DNA of 41,332 nucleotides from Bacteroidales bacterium (lineage in GTDB: Bacteria; Bacteroidota; Bacteroidia; Bacteroidales; Dysgonomonadaceae), in assembly GCA_012513315.1 (NCBI GenBank), contig JAAZCL010000374.1, positions 1 through 41,332 of the forward strand. The letters run 5' to 3'. Below, piece by piece: positions 1 through 10,617 of the stretch (the stretch's first letter is position 1; each line of letters starts with the position of its first letter). A program made the translations under genes and the position numbers. The notes under the pieces are model-generated. The model ran no database searches, was not told the DNA's origin, and saw only the letters and a program-made list of their open reading frames with translations.

Positions 1-312
<312 letters not shown>

Positions 313-433
313 TTCGTAACGAACCAGATAATAAGGGTTTGACAAATACTTTGTTTTTTGTGATTAATGATACTATTTTCGAGTAGTAAGTTTCTTGAAG
401 TATTGTTCTTGTTTTCATCATGTCTATCTTATT

Positions 434-542
<109 letters not shown>

Positions 543-554
543 TCTTTATAAAAT

Positions 555-592
555 GTCCCGGTTGGATTTAATTCCAGTCGGGACTTTTTTTT
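555..592 (+). terminator. Rho-independent terminator of the rRNA operon
   Basis: gtcccggttgg-atttaatt-ccagtcgggac 11-bp stem (two G.U pairs) followed by T8. Confidence 0.9.
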
Positions 593-775
593 GTTGAATT
601 AAGCAACAAAAAGATAATATTATATCTAAATAAAACGGATTAAATAAATTCCTAAAACAAAAGTGCTTATATGGCACTAAAATCGTGTTCAGTTTTATCA
701 ACTATATTGTTGAGGAGGACTTGTCTAAATAACTTTGTCTAATCCATAATTTAAGTTTGTTATTTACATCTCTTT

Positions 776-1948
776 TTATTTAAGTGTAATCAATTCTTCC
801 TCACATAAGGTTATATTTTCTAAGCCATTTTCATTTATAATATAGGTGTTCTCAATTCCCACTGCTCCAATTCCGGGTAATACAAATTTGGGTTCAAGAG
901 CAATAGCCATACCTACAGCTAGAGTTTCTTTTGAGCGTGGAGTGAATACTGGTGGTTCATTAATTTCCAATCCTACACCATGACCTATAAATTTGGCCTG
1001 TTGTTCAGTTCCCATAAAATAAGCATCTAGATTATTTTCTTTTGCTATTTCAAGTGCCGTATTATATATATCTGAACAAGATGTTCCGGGTTTTGCAAAA
1101 GCTTTAATTGTATTATGGATTTTAATAGAAACTTCATGGGCAAAGTATGCAATGTCTGGTGCTTGCTCTATTGCAAATGTACGACTCATATCATCCATAT
1201 AAGGGCGGTAGTTTCCAGCCATATCAATCATTATGGTAGTACCTGATTTGAGTATAGAGCCATTAGCGCCTAAAGGGAGAATTGGAGATATTCCTTCACC
1301 TCCTAATGCATAATCGAACGGAGATGCTGCTTGGGCGTTATCCCCCGCTAATAAACTTCCCATAAAGATGTCCATATTTTCGCCAAATGATCTGAAAATT
1401 CCAATAGAGCCATGAAGCCTCATTTCCCTTTCAATCTCTATTTGCAACTCAAGATCAGTCATACCTTTTTTATATAATGAAGGTATTCTCTTGTAAACTT
1501 CAGTATGTATTTCAGCTGATTCTTTAATTTGAGCAAGCTCTACTGAAGTTTTAATCATTCTAAGGTTTCTGAGATCTGATGATACATTAACAACGTTATC
1601 TGTTTTTAATGCTTTCTGAAGGCGGATTGTTGCATTAAATGAGAGATAATCAGTTTCCATCATTAGATGACTAGGTAAAGGATGTTTCATCTGTTGTAGA
1701 AGCTCTGGAATCTGTTCTGGTTTTCTCAAAAACACAGCTCTATCGTCTTTTAAATTGAAGGGCCGTCTTACAAATAATATGGCAGGTCCTTTAGGCTGTA
1801 TATAAATATAACCATCAAAAATATAGCCACATAGCCAGAATTGATTTACAGGAGATGAAATAATGCATCCATCCATCTGTTTATTTATTATAATGCTTTG
1901 TATGCTCTCAAGCTTTGAGTTTCTTTCTCCGTTTGACATTGCGATCAT
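776..1948 (-). CDS. M24 family metallopeptidase (Xaa-Pro aminopeptidase-like)
   Basis: Creatinase-like N-terminus plus pita-bread ligands MIDMAGNYRPYMDDMSRTF, GHGVGLEINEPP, ALEPKF, GIENTY. Confidence 0.9.
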   Translation of the reverse strand: MIAMSNGERNSKLESIQSIIINKQMDGCIISSPVNQFWLCGYIFDGYIYIQPKGPAILFVRRPFNLKDDRAVFLRKPEQIPELLQQMKHPLPSHLMMETDYLSFNATIRLQKALKTDNVVNVSSDLRNLRMIKTSVELAQIKESAEIHTEVYKRIPSLYKKGMTDLELQIEIEREMRLHGSIGIFRSFGENMDIFMGSLLAGDNAQAASPFDYALGGEGISPILPLGANGSILKSGTTIMIDMAGNYRPYMDDMSRTFAIEQAPDIAYFAHEVSIKIHNTIKAFAKPGTSCSDIYNTALEIAKENNLDAYFMGTEQQAKFIGHGVGLEINEPPVFTPRSKETLAVGMAIALEPKFVLPGIGAVGIENTYIINENGLENITLCEEELITLK

Positions 1949-2077
1949 TTTAATTTATCTTTGACTTCAAAAATACAACATTTTACGGTATTATATAATT
2001 AAAAAATACTTAATCAAAAGCTTATAATAGTTTTGATAACAATAAATGGTATATCTTTACGCTAATAAATAATTAGG

Positions 2078-3508
2078 GTGCGAAGACAAATATTGATAGT
2101 AGAGGATGATAGTACTTTTGGAGCTATGTTACTAAAATGGTTCGAAAGGAATGGGTTTACGGCAACATTATGTAATGGTTTGATGTCGGCACAGAATGTA
2201 TTATCAGATAAAACAACCTTTGATTTAATTCTTTCAGACTTAAGACTTACGGATGGTGACGGTATTATGCTTTTATCTTGGTTGAAGAAAAAGCAAATTA
2301 CTACACCCGTTATAATTATGACAGGGTATGGTGAAGTGAAGACAGCTGTATCAGCAATTAAACTAGGTGCGTTTGATTTCTTAGAAAAACCAATAAATCC
2401 TTCAATACTTACAAAAAAGATTCAATCGGTTTTTGATCAAAATAAATCTGCTGAAGAATTCTCTATTTCTTTAAAGAACAAGAAAGCAGTAAACATAAAC
2501 TACAAAGATAATCCTAAGATTGTAGAAGGTACCAGCCCTTTGTATGAGCAGATGTATTCTTTTATAGATTTAGTTGCACCTACTCAAATGGCCGTTATGA
2601 TCATTGGAGAAAGTGGTACAGGGAAGGAGCATGTTGCTCATATGATACATAGTAGGAGTAATAGAGGCAAGGGTCCTTATATTGCAGTAGATTGTGGTAG
2701 TTTATCAACTGAACTTGCGCCGAGTGAGCTTTTTGGTCATAAGAAAGGATCTTTCACTTCTGCTATAGATGATAAAAATGGCTTTTTCTGGGAAGCAAAT
2801 GGAGGCACCCTGTTTTTAGATGAAGTAGGGAACCTTCCTTATGGTGTACAAACTCAAATGTTACGTTCTTTACAAGAGAAAAAAATAAGACCTATAGGTA
2901 CATCAAACGATATTGAGGTAGATGTAAGAATTATAACAGCTACTAATGAAAATCTTGAACAAGCGATATCTCATGGTAAATTTAGAGAGGATTTATACCA
3001 TAGGTTAAATGAGTTTCTGATAAAGGTACCTGCATTGAGAGATTGTATTGAAGATATTTCTTTGTATGCCCATCATTTTATGGAGGAAGCAAGTAGTGAA
3101 CTAGAGAAGGATGTGAAATATATATCTTCAGAAGTGTTAAGTCTCCTTAAAAATTATAGTTGGCCGGGCAACTTGAGAGAATTACGCAATGTTGTAAGAC
3201 GGTCTGTTTTATTTTCTACAGGAGATACCATTACTATTGCTGGCTTTCCTAATCTATCAGAATTCAACTCTGAGTTGTCGAATAATAATTTAGATATTTC
3301 AGGAATAAAATCAAATTTCTTTGGTGCTGATTTAGAAGTCAATAATAGGAGTAACCATGCTTTATATAATAATCCTGAAGATGAAAAAGATAAGATTTTA
3401 AAAGCACTACACAAATCTAACGGTAATAAAACAAGAGCTGCAAAACTTCTAAATATAGATAGGAAGACATTATACAATAAGATTCATTTATACAATATCG
3501 AATTATAA
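2078..3508 (+). CDS. sigma54-dependent response regulator (REC-AAA+-Fis HTH, NtrC family)
   Basis: REC (ILIVEDD, LILSDLRL, FLEKPI), Walker A GESGTGKE, GAFTGA-type loop (GSFTSA), C-terminal Fis-like HTH (NKTRAAKLLNIDRKTLYNKI). GTG start. Confidence 0.93.
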   Translation: MRRQILIVEDDSTFGAMLLKWFERNGFTATLCNGLMSAQNVLSDKTTFDLILSDLRLTDGDGIMLLSWLKKKQITTPVIIMTGYGEVKTAVSAIKLGAFDFLEKPINPSILTKKIQSVFDQNKSAEEFSISLKNKKAVNINYKDNPKIVEGTSPLYEQMYSFIDLVAPTQMAVMIIGESGTGKEHVAHMIHSRSNRGKGPYIAVDCGSLSTELAPSELFGHKKGSFTSAIDDKNGFFWEANGGTLFLDEVGNLPYGVQTQMLRSLQEKKIRPIGTSNDIEVDVRIITATNENLEQAISHGKFREDLYHRLNEFLIKVPALRDCIEDISLYAHHFMEEASSELEKDVKYISSEVLSLLKNYSWPGNLRELRNVVRRSVLFSTGDTITIAGFPNLSEFNSELSNNNLDISGIKSNFFGADLEVNNRSNHALYNNPEDEKDKILKALHKSNGNKTRAAKLLNIDRKTLYNKIHLYNIEL

Positions 3509-6004
3509 GTAATCGGTTTTTATATTTTCAGAAAATCTCTTTATTTCTGAGATAGACTTTGTAATATCTTTTTTCCAATCAGGATACAATGACTCGTTAT
3601 TTCCTCTTAGTTTATCCATCTTAATAAGATTAGTAGTTAGGTGGGAAGCGCCTAGCTGACTAAGGAGTGGATGTATTTTGTGGCAGATATGCTGTGCTTC
3701 AATAAATTTACCCTCTTTTACAAGCTTGGATAGGATGTCTGTGTCTTCTGCTGTTGACTCCACAAAATTCAATAGAATTTCTTTTATCGATACAGTGTCT
3801 TCACCAAACATGGAAAACAGTTGTGGAAATCGTTCTTCTAATGATATTAATGATCCATTGTTTAATTGAGAAACATTAATTATAGCTTTCTTATCTTTGA
3901 TACTATCATCTGTTTCATTCTTTATATTTATGTAATCAGAGTTTAGTATGTCTATTAACATGCTCATTTTAATTGGTTTACTTATAAGTCCATTGAAACC
4001 CTCCATAACTGTTTTTTTGTTATTATATTCGTCATTGGCAGTCATTAGCCATACTGGGATTTCTTTATTGATTTTTCTTATTTCATTTAATATTTCAGTG
4101 CCACTAATATCTACCAACTGCATATCAGTAAACACAATATCAAAATCAGAGACTAAACGGATGAATCCTTTTATATCGCGTGAATTATTGCACAATTTTA
4201 TTTTAAAGCCTTTTTGTTTTAGAAACTCCTTTATAAGTTTTCCAAGAGGAATATCATCTTCAAAAATAAGTACTTTGTTGTATTTCCGTTCATTATCTAA
4301 TATATTATATTTCGATAAAGGCTCATCTGGAATAAAATCTTTAATCTGCTCTATTGGGAGGTTTATGATTACCTGAGTTCCCTTATTTTTTTCAGAGGTA
4401 AGTTTAATTTCACCATTCAATGTTTCGGTTAACCCTTTAGTAACATACAAACCAAAACCACTGCCTTCAGCTTTTAAAGGATTCGGTGTTCGTGAAAAGG
4501 GCTTAAATATTTTAGACTGATCATCTAACTCAATTCCAACACCTGTATCAGTCACTTTTAAAACAATGTTGTTATTATTGCTTTGTTTTAATTCAACTTT
4601 TACGCTTCCGTTTATTGTATACTTTACTGAGTTCGAGATTATATTTGTAAAAATCTGTTTAAGCACTGTATAGTCTGTCTCGATATAAAAAGGGGTTGAT
4701 GTTGAGGTTATGAATTCTAATTCAATGTTTTTGTCATTAATAAATGGGCGAAACATATTTAAAATATCTTCTATTAGTTCTATAAGATTAAAACTGCTTT
4801 TTTGTAATACAGCTGTTTTCTGCTCAAGTCGAGAAAACTCTAGCAGGTTAGATAGCATACTCAAAATATGTTGACCAGAATTAAGAGCCGATTTAATTTG
4901 TTTTTTTCTTGTATGATCTTTAACTTCTGAGTCCCAAATCTCCATATATCCCATTATAGAACTTAAAGGAGTTTTTATATCGTGTGAAACAGATAAGAGT
5001 AATTTATGCCGACTTTCTATAAGATTTTCAGTCAAATGCTTCTCTTTAGATAATTCAGTTCTTGCGGTTTTTCCTTTTTCAAGGTCATTTGCAATAAATA
5101 AAGTTATAATAAGAATCAATACTATTGAGATTGCACCCACCGTAATGGCAAAAGTGAATATTTTTTGTGTCAACATCTCACTATTTTCAGTGCCTATTCT
5201 ACTTGTTTGTATTGCTTCATTATAAAACTGAGATATTAACTGTGATATATGTAAAGATATACTTTGTTCAGCAAGCACAAGCTCTCTAACTTGTCTTTCT
5301 ATGCGCTGTATCTGTGATGAATAGGTCTTAGTAGCTTCCGCTGTTATACCTTTCAAGTCTTTATACATAAGAGTGTCTACTCTTGAAGCAGCCCTCTCTT
5401 TTTGTTCTGTATGGGTTATACTAATTACTGTGTCTGGTTCAAATTTAGGATCGAATAGTTGCGATAACCTACTCCAGAAATCTTTCCGTTGTTTATTAAC
5501 AATAGTAGTGTCACTGTTCATCGTAACCACTACGCTATCCTGAATTATCGGTTCAATAGTTTCTATTTTCCTGTCTAATTCAATTAAAGGACTCTCAGAC
5601 CTCAGTTGAATTAATAACCTTTTTACAATTTGATTTTTCTCTAGCAACAGTGAATCAATATCCTCAAGGATAATTGCTTGTTCTTTATCGGGAGAGCTGT
5701 TTTTTATTATCTCTATTTGTTCATTTATATCTTGGGATATAGAATCGTACTGTTGCTGGTAAATTCTTCTTGGGGAAATTAGATAATTGTTTAATAAATC
5801 TTGTACTTGTTGAATTGATGTGATTAATCGATTGGTATATGCGAGTATCCTGTAGGAGTTATCCATCTCTTCTCTTTGTTTATCTATGCTTTTCTTAAGA
5901 CTAGTTGAGTAAATAAACAGTCCTGCAAAAAATAGAATCACAACAAGAAAAATAAGTCCAATTTTAATTGTTATCCTTTGTTCCGGAGATTTTATTTTGT
6001 TCAT
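3503..6004 (-). CDS. Hybrid sensor histidine kinase with receiver and Hpt domains
   Basis: Two TM segments flanking an extracytoplasmic region; HisKA SVSHDIKTPLSSIMGYM, HATPase GSGFGLYVTKGL, REC VLIFEDD...IVFTDMQL, Hpt AQHICHKIHPLLSQLGA. Confidence 0.93.
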   Translation of the reverse strand: MNKIKSPEQRITIKIGLIFLVVILFFAGLFIYSTSLKKSIDKQREEMDNSYRILAYTNRLITSIQQVQDLLNNYLISPRRIYQQQYDSISQDINEQIEIIKNSSPDKEQAIILEDIDSLLLEKNQIVKRLLIQLRSESPLIELDRKIETIEPIIQDSVVVTMNSDTTIVNKQRKDFWSRLSQLFDPKFEPDTVISITHTEQKERAASRVDTLMYKDLKGITAEATKTYSSQIQRIERQVRELVLAEQSISLHISQLISQFYNEAIQTSRIGTENSEMLTQKIFTFAITVGAISIVLILIITLFIANDLEKGKTARTELSKEKHLTENLIESRHKLLLSVSHDIKTPLSSIMGYMEIWDSEVKDHTRKKQIKSALNSGQHILSMLSNLLEFSRLEQKTAVLQKSSFNLIELIEDILNMFRPFINDKNIELEFITSTSTPFYIETDYTVLKQIFTNIISNSVKYTINGSVKVELKQSNNNNIVLKVTDTGVGIELDDQSKIFKPFSRTPNPLKAEGSGFGLYVTKGLTETLNGEIKLTSEKNKGTQVIINLPIEQIKDFIPDEPLSKYNILDNERKYNKVLIFEDDIPLGKLIKEFLKQKGFKIKLCNNSRDIKGFIRLVSDFDIVFTDMQLVDISGTEILNEIRKINKEIPVWLMTANDEYNNKKTVMEGFNGLISKPIKMSMLIDILNSDYINIKNETDDSIKDKKAIINVSQLNNGSLISLEERFPQLFSMFGEDTVSIKEILLNFVESTAEDTDILSKLVKEGKFIEAQHICHKIHPLLSQLGASHLTTNLIKMDKLRGNNESLYPDWKKDITKSISEIKRFSENIKTDYL

Positions 6005-6106
6005 AAATGTCCGTTGGTAATTAGCACCTTAATTAATAATTCAAATATACAGTAAATATTATTAAATGCCTATAGTTATAGAATCCTTTATAAAGTAACA
6101 GGATTT

Positions 6107-6144
6107 TGTGGATTTTGACATCAGTACTGTAGAATACATCCACA
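6107..6144. promoter_or_regulatory. Nested dyad, candidate activator/enhancer site
   Basis: TGTGGAT-N8-CAGTACTG-N8-ATCCACA; the outer 7-bp arms and the inner 8-bp palindrome share the same axis (between 6125 and 6126). Confidence 0.5.
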
Positions 6145-6215
6145 GTTTTCCATACTATTTCTACAACTCTAGATAATGCAAGATTTTAGTTTAGTGATTT
6201 AACACGCACATACAC

Positions 6216-6231
6216 AGGGATAAAAGATGCA
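6216..6231 (+). promoter_or_regulatory. Candidate sigma54 -24/-12 promoter
   Basis: aGGgataaaagatGCa: GG-N10-GC core, 7 of 12 specified positions of TGGCACG-N4-TTGCA. I found no perfect TAnnTTTG box between here and the start codon. Confidence 0.35.
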
Positions 6232-6330
6232 GTTGACGAAATAGCTTAACTTTAGTATGATAATTGTGTACTATATGTCAGACGAAGCGTCGTCAAAAAC
6301 TATTATGGAAATTATAAAAGTTTTATTATT

Positions 6331-7023
6331 ATGAAAAAAATGATTTTATCAATTGCAGTTATTGCAGGAATGTTTTTAATGACCAACCTGAATGTTGCAA
6401 CCGCAAGCGAAAAACCTTCTATATCTATTGTAACAGAAGATGATGGGTTTGTTGAAGTAAGGCTTCAAGATTTAAATGAGAATATTCAGGCATCTATCAA
6501 CGCACTTACTAGTGAGTATGATGTTCAGACATTAAAATATAACGAAGAAAAGAAACTTACAAAAGTTGTACTAATCAAGAAAGACGATCAGTCAACCAAA
6601 AAAGTGTATTTTAATGAAAACGGCGAAAAAATAGAAAAAGACAATGACGCCAACCAGAATGTTGAAAGAGAATCTATTCAACAAATTGAGCAGATACAAC
6701 AACCTCCATTTGCAGTATTAGATGATCCAAATCAAAATGACGGTTTTGTGGAAGTGAAGCTTGAAGACTTGAATGAAAATGTACAATCGGCTATTCGCGA
6801 AATAGGTAATACATATGATATTTCGACTATTACTTATAGCAGTGACAAGAAAATCACTAAAGTAATAAGCAAGAACAAGGCCGATCAGACTGAGAAAGTA
6901 TTTAAATTCGATGACGAAGGCAAAGAATTACAACATAAAGCCAAAGACAAAGAATTTGAAAAAGCTCAAGAGCAAAGAGAAGAACAAATTGAAAATATTG
7001 AAACACAATTACCATTATGGTAA
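6331..7023 (+). CDS. Secreted protein with two PepSY-like repeats
   Basis: N-terminal signal peptide; internal duplication DGFVEVRLQDLNENIQASI.../DGFVEVKLEDLNENVQSAI...; family assignment from remembered motif pattern. Confidence 0.75.
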   Translation: MKKMILSIAVIAGMFLMTNLNVATASEKPSISIVTEDDGFVEVRLQDLNENIQASINALTSEYDVQTLKYNEEKKLTKVVLIKKDDQSTKKVYFNENGEKIEKDNDANQNVERESIQQIEQIQQPPFAVLDDPNQNDGFVEVKLEDLNENVQSAIREIGNTYDISTITYSSDKKITKVISKNKADQTEKVFKFDDEGKELQHKAKDKEFEKAQEQREEQIENIETQLPLW

Positions 7024-7104
7024 TAATTGACGCAAACTACACTATTGCACCTCTATTTTTATCCTGGTCAATTTAGTCTACTTTTAAAGACCTGAGATAG
7101 TACA

Positions 7105-7147
7105 ACTGCCCTCTTAAATGTGATAATTAAGAGGGCAGTATTTTTTA
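7105..7147 (+). terminator. Intrinsic terminator between convergent genes
   Basis: actgccctcttaa-atgtgataa-ttaagagggcagt, perfect 13-bp stem followed by attttttat. Confidence 0.9.
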
Positions 7148-7149
7148 TA

Positions 7150-7920
7150 TTAAGAGTTCCAGATTCTCCAAGCTTCGATAGCTTGAAGCTCAAGCATTTC
7201 TTTCCCGTTTTTTATCATAGCCTCCTGTTCTCTCCCTTTTCTCAAGAAAAGAGTTTCTTCAGGATTATATACTAAATCGTAAAGTAAATGATCATCAGTT
7301 AGCATAGAATAAGGTATACCAGGACAGTTTTCTATATCCGGATAAGTTCCAAGTGGGGTAGTATTAACAATTAGTTTCCTATCAGCCATAATATCCGATG
7401 TCAACTCATTATAGCTAATTCTCCCTTCACCCTTGGTACGTGATACATAGATCCAATCAATACCCATGCTTGTAAGAGCATATGCAATTGCTTTAGATGC
7501 ACCACCAGTGCCTAGTATCAATGCCTTTTTATGCACTTCGGGATTAATAAGAGGCAACAAAGATTTCTTAAATCCTATATAATCTGTATTATAACCAGTA
7601 AGTTCATAAAAGTACATATCACCCTTAAGTCTCTTTATTTTAATAGTGTTTACAGCACCAATCTTTTCTGCTTCTGGCGACAATGTATGAAGAAATGGAA
7701 TAACCTTCTCTTTGTATGGAATTGTTACATTTAACCCCCTTAAGTATTGATTGAAAAGGATTACTCTTCTAATCTCTAAAATGTCCTCTATTTCAAAATT
7801 CAGATATTCAGCATCAATCTCTTCCCGATTGAATTTTTCGGTAAAAAACTTAGCCGAGAATGAATGAGCCAGTGGGTAACCGATTAATCCATAACAGTCC
7901 ATATCCCTATTTTTCTGCAA
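7150..7920 (-). CDS. aroE: Shikimate dehydrogenase
   Basis: YGLIGYPLAHSFSAKFF N-terminus, LNVTIPYKEKVIPFL, GTGGASKAIAYAL, NTTPLGTYPD. Confidence 0.93.
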   Translation of the reverse strand: MQKNRDMDCYGLIGYPLAHSFSAKFFTEKFNREEIDAEYLNFEIEDILEIRRVILFNQYLRGLNVTIPYKEKVIPFLHTLSPEAEKIGAVNTIKIKRLKGDMYFYELTGYNTDYIGFKKSLLPLINPEVHKKALILGTGGASKAIAYALTSMGIDWIYVSRTKGEGRISYNELTSDIMADRKLIVNTTPLGTYPDIENCPGIPYSMLTDDHLLYDLVYNPEETLFLRKGREQEAMIKNGKEMLELQAIEAWRIWNS

Positions 7921-8644
7921 TATACATAGTGGTAATCCCCAAAGTAAGCCTTCTTAACCTAATTCTTCTGAAACCATTCTTTTTTAATATAAGCATCATT
8001 TCTCTGCCTTGTGGAAATGCTTCAATAGAACTTGGAAGATAATTATAGGCCTTTTCTTCGGTTGCAAACAAGTCAGACAGAAATGGCATTACATGTTCAG
8101 TATAAGTATTATATAATTCTTTTAAAGGCCTCTTCTCTGGCCTTGTAAGCTCCACGAACATGAAAACTCCCCCAGGTCTCAAAACTCTAAGTACCTCTTT
8201 AAAACTTTTATCAATATCCTCAAAATTACGTACACCAAAAGACGAAATAACAGCATCAAAGGTGTTGTCATTCAATGTAAGGTTGGCACAGTCTTGGCGA
8301 TCGAATGTAATTACATCCTGTAATCCTCTCTCTCTCACTTTCTCTTCACCAACCGCCATCATTCCTTCAGATATATCAATAGCAGTTATGGCCTCAGGTT
8401 TAAGAATTTTGTGAGCCAGAATAGCAAAATCCCCTGTGCCAGTGGCAACATCCAAAATGTGATTATGAGGATACTTCTTTAATATACCAAGCGCTTCACG
8501 TCTCCAATAACCATCAATACCTAAAGATAATACACCATTAAGCCTATCGTACTTAGAGGCAATACTATCAAACATCTCTATAATCTGCTCCTTCTTAGGT
8601 CTCTCCGAGTCATATGGATTTACTGATTCAACTTTGTAATTCAT
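7907..8644 (-). CDS. menG: Demethylmenaquinone methyltransferase (UbiE/MenG family)
   Basis: [64 protein letters not shown]. Confidence 0.93.
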   Translation of the reverse strand: MNYKVESVNPYDSERPKKEQIIEMFDSIASKYDRLNGVLSLGIDGYWRREALGILKKYPHNHILDVATGTGDFAILAHKILKPEAITAIDISEGMMAVGEEKVRERGLQDVITFDRQDCANLTLNDNTFDAVISSFGVRNFEDIDKSFKEVLRVLRPGGVFMFVELTRPEKRPLKELYNTYTEHVMPFLSDLFATEEKAYNYLPSSIEAFPQGREMMLILKKNGFRRIRLRRLTLGITTMYIAEK

Positions 8645-9582
8645 TTTTCTAAATATTTTGTGATGTTATTCTCAATGCGAGCCAGAATATTTACAGCATC
8701 TGCTTTTTCAAATTTATCGCCCACAATTTTTTCATATAATTCAATATACCTGTCCGAAACACTTTTGCAATACTCATCAGTCATTTCAGGTATTTCTTGA
8801 CCCTCTTGACCTTGAAAACCATTATCCATTAACCATTTTCTAACAAATTCTTTTGAGAGCTGTTTTTGTTCTTCACCTTTTTTAAATCTCTCTAAGTATC
8901 CATCACTATAGAAGTATCTCGAAGAATCGGGAGTGTGTATTTCGTCAATCAAATATATTTTACCATCTTTCTTTCCGAACTCATACTTAGTATCTACAAG
9001 TATTAATCCCTTTTGGGCAGCCATTTCGGTTCCTCTTTTAAAAAGCTCAAATGTGTATTTCTCTAGTAGTTCATAATCATCCTTGCTAACTAGGCCTTGA
9101 GCAATTATCTCTTCTTTAGATATATTCTCGTCATGACCTTCATCAGCTTTAGTTGTAGGAGTAATTAAAGGAGTTTCAAGCTTCTGATTCTCTCTAAGTC
9201 CGTCAGCAAGTTGAATTCCGCAAATAACTCGAGCTCCTTTTTTGTAATCACGCCAGGCACTTCCCGTAATATATCCACGAATAACCATTTCCACTTTAAA
9301 AGGATCGCATTTATGTCCCACTGTTACCATAGGGTCAGGAGAGTCCAGTTTCCAATTAGGCACTATATCAGAAGTTGCATCAAGAAATTGAGAGGCTATC
9401 TGATTTAGAACCTGACCTTTATACGGAATGCCTTTAGGAAGCACTATATCAAAAGCCGATATACGGTCTGTTGCAATCATAACCAGTGTGTCTTTTCCAA
9501 TTGTGTAAACATCACGCACCTTACCGTGATAAACATTTGTTTGATTAGGAAAATTAAAATTTGTTTTTGTTAAAGCTTCCAT
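8641..9582 (-). CDS. purC: Phosphoribosylaminoimidazolesuccinocarboxamide synthase
   Basis: [60 protein letters not shown]. Confidence 0.95.
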   Translation of the reverse strand: MEALTKTNFNFPNQTNVYHGKVRDVYTIGKDTLVMIATDRISAFDIVLPKGIPYKGQVLNQIASQFLDATSDIVPNWKLDSPDPMVTVGHKCDPFKVEMVIRGYITGSAWRDYKKGARVICGIQLADGLRENQKLETPLITPTTKADEGHDENISKEEIIAQGLVSKDDYELLEKYTFELFKRGTEMAAQKGLILVDTKYEFGKKDGKIYLIDEIHTPDSSRYFYSDGYLERFKKGEEQKQLSKEFVRKWLMDNGFQGQEGQEIPEMTDEYCKSVSDRYIELYEKIVGDKFEKADAVNILARIENNITKYLEK

Positions 9583-9591
9583 CTTGTTATT

Positions 9592-10617
9592 TTATTTATT
9601 CATTTCATAGTTATTTACATCCTCACCTTCATCGCTACTCAAATTCTTATTATATTTCTTGACAACTAATCTTTTCTCTTTTGCAGCAGTTTCCTTCTCG
9701 TAAGCTTCAACAATTCGTTGCACCAGCTTATGACGTACAATATCCTTTTTGTTAAACTCAACAGTGCCAATACCTTTAATATTACGCAGGATATTCATAG
9801 AATGAATTAGTCCCGATTGCTGAGAATGTGGTAAGTCAATCTGCGTAATATCCCCAGTAATTATCATCTTTCCATTCATTCCCAGTCGGGTTAAAAACAT
9901 CTTTATCTGAGGTTTTGTTGTGTTTTGCGCCTCATCTAAAATAATAATTGCATCATTCAATGTTCTACCCCTCATAAATGCAAGTGGAGCAATCTGAATT
10001 GTTTTATTTTCTAGATACTCCTTCAGTTTAAGTGGAGGAATCATATCCTCCAGTGCATCGTAAAGAGGTTGCAAGTAAGGATCAATTTTCTCTTTCATGT
10101 CTCCTGGTAAGAAACCAAGCTTTTCACCAGCTTCAACTGCAGGCCTGCTCAATATAATTTTACGAACCTGTTTAGTTTTTAGAGCACGAACCGCAAGTGC
10201 GATAGCCGTATAGGTCTTTCCAGAGCCAGCGGGACCTATTGCAAAAACCATATCATTAACATTAAACTCATCCACCAATCTCTTCTGATTGGGAGTACGC
10301 GCCAAAATAGGTTTACCGTTTAGCCCATGAATAATAAGATTGTCAACATTTATAATGGCTGGTGATTTACCTTTTACAATATCAATAATATCCTCTTCCT
10401 TCAACAGATTCATTTCAACACTAAACTTTTCAAGTTCGTGTATCTTCTCTTCAAAATCTGCCAGCTCCTCCTCTTCACCAATTGCTTTTATCACAATTCC
10501 ACGTGCCACCAAACGAAGTTTAGGATATAATGTTTTAAGCAGTTGTATATTACTGTTGTTTACTCCAAAAAAAACGATGGGGTCAATATTCTCTAATATG
10601 ATAATACGCTCTATCAT
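9592..10617 (-). CDS. PhoH family ATPase
   Basis: GPAGSGKTYTAIALAV Walker A, RPAVEAGEKLGFLPGDMKEKIDPYLQPLYDAL, IILDEAQNTT, GDITQIDLP. Confidence 0.95.
   Translation of the reverse strand: MIERIIILENIDPIVFFGVNNSNIQLLKTLYPKLRLVARGIVIKAIGEEEELADFEEKIHELEKFSVEMNLLKEEDIIDIVKGKSPAIINVDNLIIHGLNGKPILARTPNQKRLVDEFNVNDMVFAIGPAGSGKTYTAIALAVRALKTKQVRKIILSRPAVEAGEKLGFLPGDMKEKIDPYLQPLYDALEDMIPPLKLKEYLENKTIQIAPLAFMRGRTLNDAIIILDEAQNTTKPQIKMFLTRLGMNGKMIITGDITQIDLPHSQQSGLIHSMNILRNIKGIGTVEFNKKDIVRHKLVQRIVEAYEKETAAKEKRLVVKKYNKNLSSDEGEDVNNYEMNK

Noticed and set aside
662-678. AGTGC-TTATATG-GCACT mini hairpin after the rRNA operon
   Set aside because: Only 5 bp in AT-rich sequence, no T-tract or neighbouring signal; likely chance.
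3154-3477. 107-aa ORF antisense to the response regulator
   Set aside because: Shadow ORF of a well-supported coding frame; low-complexity Leu/Ser composition and no recognisable domain.
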